NCBI GenBank assembly: GCA_037178675.1
Contig: JAYMGJ010000157.1
Coordinates: 186,001 to 250,000, forward strand
From: Scleroderma bovista
Taxonomy: Eukaryota; Basidiomycota; Agaricomycetes; Boletales; Sclerodermataceae
DNA: 64,000 bases
Direction of reading: 5' to 3'
Of this stretch, positions 58,710 to 64,000 are shown one piece after another. Each line of letters begins with the position of its first letter. Within the stretch, counting starts at the first letter, position 1. The notes under the pieces were generated by a model that saw nothing but the letters and a program-made list of their open reading frames with translations, searched no databases and was not told where the DNA came from. Both the position numbers and the translations under genes were made by a program.

Positions 58710-60463
58710 TCAAGCCGGATAACGTCCATCGACGATGTTGTCAGGATCGGGAATGGTGTAATTACTATAGCACGAGAAGTAAAAGTTAGTCTCGCCGATC
58801 CGCTCGTGCATGCCACTGATAAAGTTGGCAAGGGGACAACGACCTTCACTGTCTTCGGCGCACCCCCCGATGCCAGTACTCCATCATTGAGGATAAACCG
58901 TATGTGGGTGGGATCAGAAGAAGCAGGACAGGACATGACCTGGGCAACTAAATTGCTTGCGAATGGGATCATCTGGCTAATGATATATGACTGGAAGTGC
59001 ACCAAATTAGTGTTTTGCTGTGAAAACATTGATGTTCGCACCCACCCGATTGGTCGGGATATGGTCAGTAAAGGGCCATTTGCAGCGAAAGCGGTGAAAT
59101 TAAGGGCAGTAAAGACTACGGAGTGTGAACGACAAGCATCGAGGTCACACCTACTGTTCGCCATGACCGTATCATGGGAGGCATCAACAAAGACAGGCTG
59201 GTAGAGAGGGAATGTGGCTTTGTTGCTGTCCAATGTCCTGTTGGTACTGCTAATCGAGACCAACTATCAGATGGTAAGGCCCACCTAGGTCTTTTACAAG
59301 GTTAGCCAAGGTAAACACAGTCACAACAGGAGAACTAACCATTGGCATATTCATATCCCCACTCTTCTGCAGTAAAGAGTTCACAGAACTGGGAGGAGCC
59401 AAGAGCGACTGTCTGAGAAATGTGTCAATTATGAACTGAATAGCCGGCTGGATGAAACACACTTCGTAGGCGCACAAGGACTGCATGTTGAAAAGATCCC
59501 CAATGGTAAGATTGTATCCATTAATCATGGCCTGCAGACGCGACTGCGCTGATTGGAGATAGATTTTCTTCCATTTGTCCGTTTGAGTCAAGCCGAAGTT
59601 ACCAATGTCTGTATCCGCATTAGGACAGGGCGGAGGAGGGTGCCAGAGCGTTGTTCATTTCATCGGCCTCGACCAGGATCTCTTGTTTTCATACGTCCTG
59701 ATATCGAAGAAGCCAGCAGCAAAGTTCAATTTGAAATCCGAACAAATTAATGAAGTGATGCAACACACAGGTAATGCGACGTACGCAGAGTCGACCATGG
59801 TGATAATCTCGTCAAAAGAGTACGGAAACCTGTCCATGACGAACGAACCTTCTGATGTGGTGAGGAAGACGGGTAGATGGGCGAATGCATCCAGCAACTC
59901 GCCATACCTGTACCTGAATGCGACCCCGGTGTTAAAACTTGAGGAGAATCATCAGTATGCAATGACAGTCTATGAGGACTTTTTCAGGAAAACTTACAGA
60001 GCTTGCCTTCCGAAAGGAGTTAAAATGGCGGCTCCGGGTTTGTAAGTCCATGTAGACAGAAATTCCAACGGGCCAGTAACGATGAAACCATGCTTGGTCG
60101 CTGCAGCATGAATGTTGGAAGCGTAACTGAGAGACACTAGAGCCGCTAGTGGGGAAGAGAGCACCATGACGAATGATGCTGTCTCGATAGCACTCGGTTC
60201 GGCACCAGCTAATATGGAACGGGTTAACGGATGGAGCAGAGAAAGGCGATACCTTACTAGCTGTAGCACCAGCGAAGCCAACTTGTGATGCTGGGGGAAA
60301 GAGGTAATCGATCTTGGTATTAGTTGCACTTGGGGGTGGATATGTTGCGGCTACCGTAGAGCCTGCATAAGAAGAGGCTGGTGTATCACCAGACACATTG
60401 GCTTCGGCAAGCGAGACGAACAAGAACGGAAGTAACAGTGGAAGCTAGTGGAAGCAACAGCAT
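58710..60463 (-). pseudogene. Phytase (histidine acid phosphatase) pseudogene
   Basis: The gene is recognisable from end to end as a secreted phytase: FPPASQVGFAGATA and TGAEPS, RHGALFPTSGSS (catalytic RHG), HAAATKHGFIVTGPLEFLST with WTYKPGAAILTPFGRQAL, LPVFLTTSE, CPNADTDIGNFGLTQTDKW, SLCAYE-TVALGSSQFCELF with TAEEWGYEYANG, DASHDTV (catalytic HD), VRFILND-like FILNDGV, GIGGCAEDSEGRCPLAN and DPDNIVDGRYPA. These blocks cannot be joined in one frame by any splicing. The signal peptide is shifted by a 10-bp duplication (60436-60455). About 60-80 residues before RHG are missing, and RHG lies in a different frame from both neighbours. Two frame changes flank an EILVEADEMNNALAP block near 59640-59690. 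Another lies at about 58880. One intron acceptor reads AA (59731-59732). Neighbours are intact, so this is gene decay, not poor sequence. Confidence 0.85.
60436..60455 (-). repeat. 10-bp tandem duplication in phytase signal peptide
   Basis: Two adjacent copies, CAGTGGAAGC and TAGTGGAAGC on the + strand, differ at one base. They lie 6-25 nt inside the phytase ATG (60461-60463) and put a stop (60445-60447) in the frame of the downstream mature protein. Confidence 0.8.
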
Positions 60464-60791
60464 CGCAGGCAACCTGGGCGGGGAGCGAATCCGCAAGCTT
60501 ATATACAACTCGACCCACTTTCAAGTCTATTCATAGTGGGATTAATGTGCCGTTAGCTTGGAGCGAGTGGGACGACACTTGCGATGAGACAAGCTCAGGG
60601 TTTATTCGGGTTCAGAATGCGAACGGGCTCGAAGTTCCCATCGTCCGACTCTTCCCAGTCTTGAGGCTTTTGAGTCTTACCGTCAAGTTGTTCCCAGAGG
60701 CAATGCCCCCCGTCGCAGTGCCTGTGAACGTAGTAGATGGCATCCCTCTCCTTGCGGTCGTCAAAGCCGACTTTGCGACTTTTCTCCCGTC
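60464..60791. other. Divergent promoter of phytase pseudogene and PP2C
   Basis: TATATAA on the minus strand (60499-60505) lies 36 nt before the phytase ATG, an intact-looking core promoter for a broken gene. The rest must hold the PP2C promoter. An open + frame here has no recognised domain. Confidence 0.5.
60499..60505 (-). promoter_or_regulatory. TATA box of phytase pseudogene
   Basis: TATATAA sits 36 nt upstream of the ATG at 60463 with no ATG in between, supporting that ATG as the ancestral start. Confidence 0.55.
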
Positions 60792-62409
60792 GTGCTTGCT
60801 TTTACCATGATTACGTCCGGCTTTCTACACAGGGTATCTTACAACTCACTCATTCCTCTTCCTCACTTACCATTGTCTTGTTCAGGTGGGGTAGCCCGCG
60901 TTCCCTTACACTCTCCAAATATCATAGGCGTAGCATCTTCCCGTGGCAACAGAAGGCGTGTGACCTCTTACTCTGGTGCCCACATCCATTGACTGCTCAT
61001 TCGTTCAGTCACCAAGAAGACTACCATACCTTTGCATCGCTTTCCTTGGATGTCGATGGTCTTCGCCGAAGTATACGAAGGAGCTTGGGCTTTGAATGGG
61101 CACCAGAAAATCCAAATGATCGTGTCGCTCGCCAAGTGGTGTTCATCGGTCTTTACGACGGGTTGGCTCCGTTGTCCCCTATTTAATCAGTTCTCATGCA
61201 AGTCACCATAGACACGGTGGTTCAACTGTATCTCAGTTCCTTCGTCAGGAATTGCATGGCCTCTTTGAATCCGTGGACAAGGCTCAGATCCCTGAACTTT
61301 TTCTCTGGATCAAAGATCAGGGTGGTTATTTCAAGAGATTCACAGGCGGCGCTCTCTCTCCTTGGATACACGACACTGAAAATTCTCCACCACTCGACTT
61401 GGAATCGCGTGTTACTCAGGCATTTTTCGAAGTCGGTGAGCCTCGCCTATCAAGAATTAAAGCAAATCTGAAGAGACGACAGACAGACTTTTGTCCATTG
61501 AAAGTCAAGCCAAAGTATGTGGCGCAACGGCATCTGTGGCTATTCTCCACTCTATAGACAACCCTGCACGCCCATTTTTCGCCTCTCACAAACTTGTCCT
61601 TACAGTAGCGCACTGCGGGTGAGGTGGCCTCACAGTCCATGTAAATACCGACTTACATTGTCCCAAGAGATGCTCGTGTGCTTCTATGTTCCACTGACGG
61701 TGGGTTTGTCCACCCCATGACCGAAGACCACCATCCCGATACTCCAGTGGAAGCAACACGCCTCCGACGTATGATGGGTTCCTCGCTTATCACCGATTCA
61801 TTCGGAGAGTCCCGGTAAATCTCAGGTCATCGCTTCATTGAAGGGATACTTATTGTAAACTTAGTTGGATGGGCGCCCTTGCCAACACGAGAGCGTGAGT
61901 GAAATGAGTGTATTAGTGGACTTGACTTTAAGATGAGCCATTAGAATCGGTGACCTCAGATACAAACCCTACGGTGTAACTCCTGAACCCGAAGTACGCA
62001 CCAAGCTTCTAGAAGGTCGGGCACAATGGAACTCCTAACGCTATCTCGCTTATGAATTCCATCAGGTCAGGTCTGGGCATACATGGTCGTGGTGTCTGAT
62101 GGTGTATCATCCATCTTATCAAACGATGAAATTGTCGACTTGGCACGAGGGGCCCCTACTCCTAAGACGGCTGCTGACAGAATATTGGCATTTTCCCAAG
62201 AACTAGGGGGCGAAGACAATGCCACTGCAGTCGTTGTTCCTCTTGCAGGATGGGGCAAGGTGCGCGGTCCTGACAAGACTCTCGCCCTGAGAGAATTCCG
62301 ACGGCAACAAGCAGGTCAGTTACCGTCTACCCGTTTGATTCTTACATTCCATTATTAACTTGAGCTCTCATGCTCTTTAGTAGGAAGTGAACGACAACGA
62401 AGGATGTAA
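60792..62409 (+). CDS. PTC6: Mitochondrial-type PP2C protein phosphatase
   Basis: Metal-dependent Ser/Thr phosphatase of the PPM/PP2C family, Ptc6-like. The start at 60792 (or Met 60807) gives an uncharged, Ser/Leu-rich leader. Conserved motifs, after splicing: GVASSRGNR and HQEDYHTFASL (motif 1 metal Asp), VFIGLYDGHGGSTVSQFLRQ (motif 2 DGHGG), CGATASVAILHS, KLVLTVAHCGDARVLLCSTD (G-D-A-R), TEDHHPDTPVEATRLRRM, WMGALANTRAIGDLRYKP (R-xxGD), VVVSDGVSSILSNDEIVDLA (SDG) and GGEDNATAVVVPL (EDNxT). The intron after RGNR (60956-61008) works only with a GC donor. The last exon codes VGSERQRRM. Eight introns. The stop is 25 bp from the opposing GGT stop. Confidence 0.88.
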
Positions 62410-62434
62410 CCGGGAATGTCACAACATAGTCATT

Positions 62435-64000
62435 TTAGTTACTTCGAGTTCCTTGGGAATATCGAGGAGGCTGGCTGTGTGTCTTAGATTTGTGGGACTG
62501 CATATCCATCTCCACGAGGGTCAGATCCCCCTGCCCACACAAAGTTTCCAGACTGGTCTCCGAGTCTCTGAATAATTTGTCCACGACCCATGATTCCCCT
62601 GCCAAACCCACTTGCAACCCTTGTATCGTGGCCCATGTCTGAACAAGATGTAAAAGGCTTGGATTGACGAGTGCGAATAACTGCCCACCTATGAGTTTTG
62701 CAACTGTAGCTGGAGGGAAGTCATCCTCTAAATAAACTTCACTATTGACCACCCTGAATTTATCTTCGTCAACCGACTTTGGTATTCCTGCGGAGATGCA
62801 GAAACGTGGAGAATCAAGAGCAGCTTGTGGTGTGAACCCACGAAGGATATTCAAGAGGACTTGGACGTGACCTTGTGGCTTGGATAGGGTAAATTACACA
62901 CCCGCCAACAGCAATTATTTTGTCCCATACCTGCATGAAGCCTCCCATAACACCATATGCTAAGAATAGTTCATTACCCCTGAGAGCCATTGCTGGGATA
63001 ATTGTATGGTAGGGACGCTTTCCACCCTACACTCTTTAGTAGTGGCCAGGCGCTTCCAGTAAAGACGATGCAATCTCACTTCAACGTTGTTTGGATGTCC
63101 GTCTTTCAGTACAAATCCTGATCCTCGGTTTTGCAATGTGAAACCACATCCCTTTGGAATAGCTGAATGGGAATGAGCTAAAAACCTAACAGCAGGTGGG
63201 CAGAATAGCACATGCCTCCTGTTCCAAAACCTTCTCACAAATGTCAGAACACTATCTGTCATCATCACCTGTTATCGCTGACCTGTATAGTTACTCTGGA
63301 TATAACTGCAAGCATTTCCCCACTGGTCACTAACTATGGATGGGTCAGACAGGCCCTACTACAAGAAGAATCATACCAGTGAAATAGACAGTATCTGAAG
63401 AATTCACTGGATTCCCATGAACAATTCCCGGGTTTGCCTTCATTGGATTAAACAGATTTGCCCTCTTTGCAAGGTATTCCTGATCAAGTTCATGTTAGAT
63501 TATTTCTGGGCGGGGCATCTAAACTGACAAGACCTTGCTGAGCAATTCATCCACCGGGACACAATAAAACTTTGGATCCGTCACATAATACCGGCTATCT
63601 GGAAGTGAAGCATATATATTACTACTCATAGGTGATGATTCTTTCTCACCAGCAAACGCAAGTCTGCACATTGTGTAAGGGGAGTCTCTCGGTTTCCTTT
63701 GTAGATAACCTTACCTTAGGGCCTCAATAAGGGTATGGAGGTACTCGGGCGAATTATGTTCCATTTCCAACAGGGGACGTATCTTGCCCTGCTCCTGTAT
63801 CTGCTCCAGAATACCAAGGGCAAGGAGAGCAGTGATTCCTGCCTATGATTCAGCCTCCAACCCACTAACGTAAGTGTAGGTGATACCCTGGCCGTTTGGA
63901 GGACACTAGATGATCATGGGTGAGTGATGTTAAGGCTTGGAGGAACGATCAGACCTCGTAAACCGTGACCTCTCCGCCGTAAGTATATTTTATTGGCTCG
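62435..64000 (-). CDS. Gamma-glutamyltransferase family protein (5' end outside window)
   Basis: N-terminal nucleophile hydrolase of the bacterial-like gamma-glutamyltranspeptidase group. The window cuts it at 64000, so the start is missing. Reading down the minus strand: [107 protein letters not shown] (autoprocessing Thr region), [62 protein letters not shown] and the end [14 protein letters not shown]. Introns are about 50 nt. It would release glutamate from glutathione-type gamma-glutamyl compounds. The precise substrate is unknown. Confidence 0.88.

Overview
The window is nuclear DNA from a filamentous basidiomycete, most likely an Agaricomycete. Genes are dense, about 34 in 64 kb. Most are cut by several introns of about 50 bases with GT/AG ends, so coding segments change frame every few hundred bases. 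The gene set includes a CSL (Su(H)-type) transcription factor, a BCK1-type MAPKKK, a CDC3-type septin, Mim2, a cAMP-receptor-like GPCR and a phytase. Gene models were built by joining exons by eye. Several were checked by confirming that exon lengths sum to a multiple of three: RRP15, GID8, CZIB, mS35, septin, LSM5, COX13 and Mim2.

Layout. 1-760: a decayed Helitron-type helicase tail, then two adjacent perfect hairpins. 0.76-6.4 kb (-): rhomboid protease and an ankyrin+DIL protein. 6.7-13.4 kb (+): RRP15, GID8/CTLH protein and a BCK1-like MAPKKK. 13.7-16.4 kb: CZIB (-), mitoribosomal mS35 (+) and a doubtful ORF. 16.5-24.4 kb (+): septin, transportin MTR10, succinyl-CoA ligase alpha, ACBP-ankyrin protein. 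24.5-31.5 kb (-): mitoribosomal bS16m, LSM5, importin alpha, proteasome RPN2. 31.6-34.7 kb: COX13/COX6A (+), a small secreted GPI-type protein (-), ribulose-phosphate 3-epimerase (+). 35-50.6 kb (-): DXD glycosyltransferase, pyruvate kinase, CSL factor, TMEM198-like membrane protein, mitochondrial DEVD-box helicase, sugar transporter. 50.8-58.2 kb: Mim2-like protein (+), PPR protein (-), U-box cyclophilin (+), ESCRT-III VPS20 (-), GPCR (-). 58.7-60.5 kb (-): phytase pseudogene. 60.8-64 kb: mitochondrial PP2C (+) and a gamma-glutamyltransferase (-) cut by the window edge.

Functionally this is housekeeping chromosome. Mitochondrial functions recur (mS35, bS16m, LSC1, COX13, the helicase, PPR, Mim2, PP2C), as do carbon metabolism and sensing genes (PYK, RPE, sugar transporter, GPCR). 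There is no operon-like or cluster logic, and I see no CRISPR, no phage and no intact transposon. I found no clearly new multi-gene system. The most unusual features are the freshly broken phytase gene (its signal peptide is thrown out of frame by a 10-bp tandem duplication), a 40-codon acidic reading frame directly after the sugar transporter's stop codon, and two apparent GC-AG introns.
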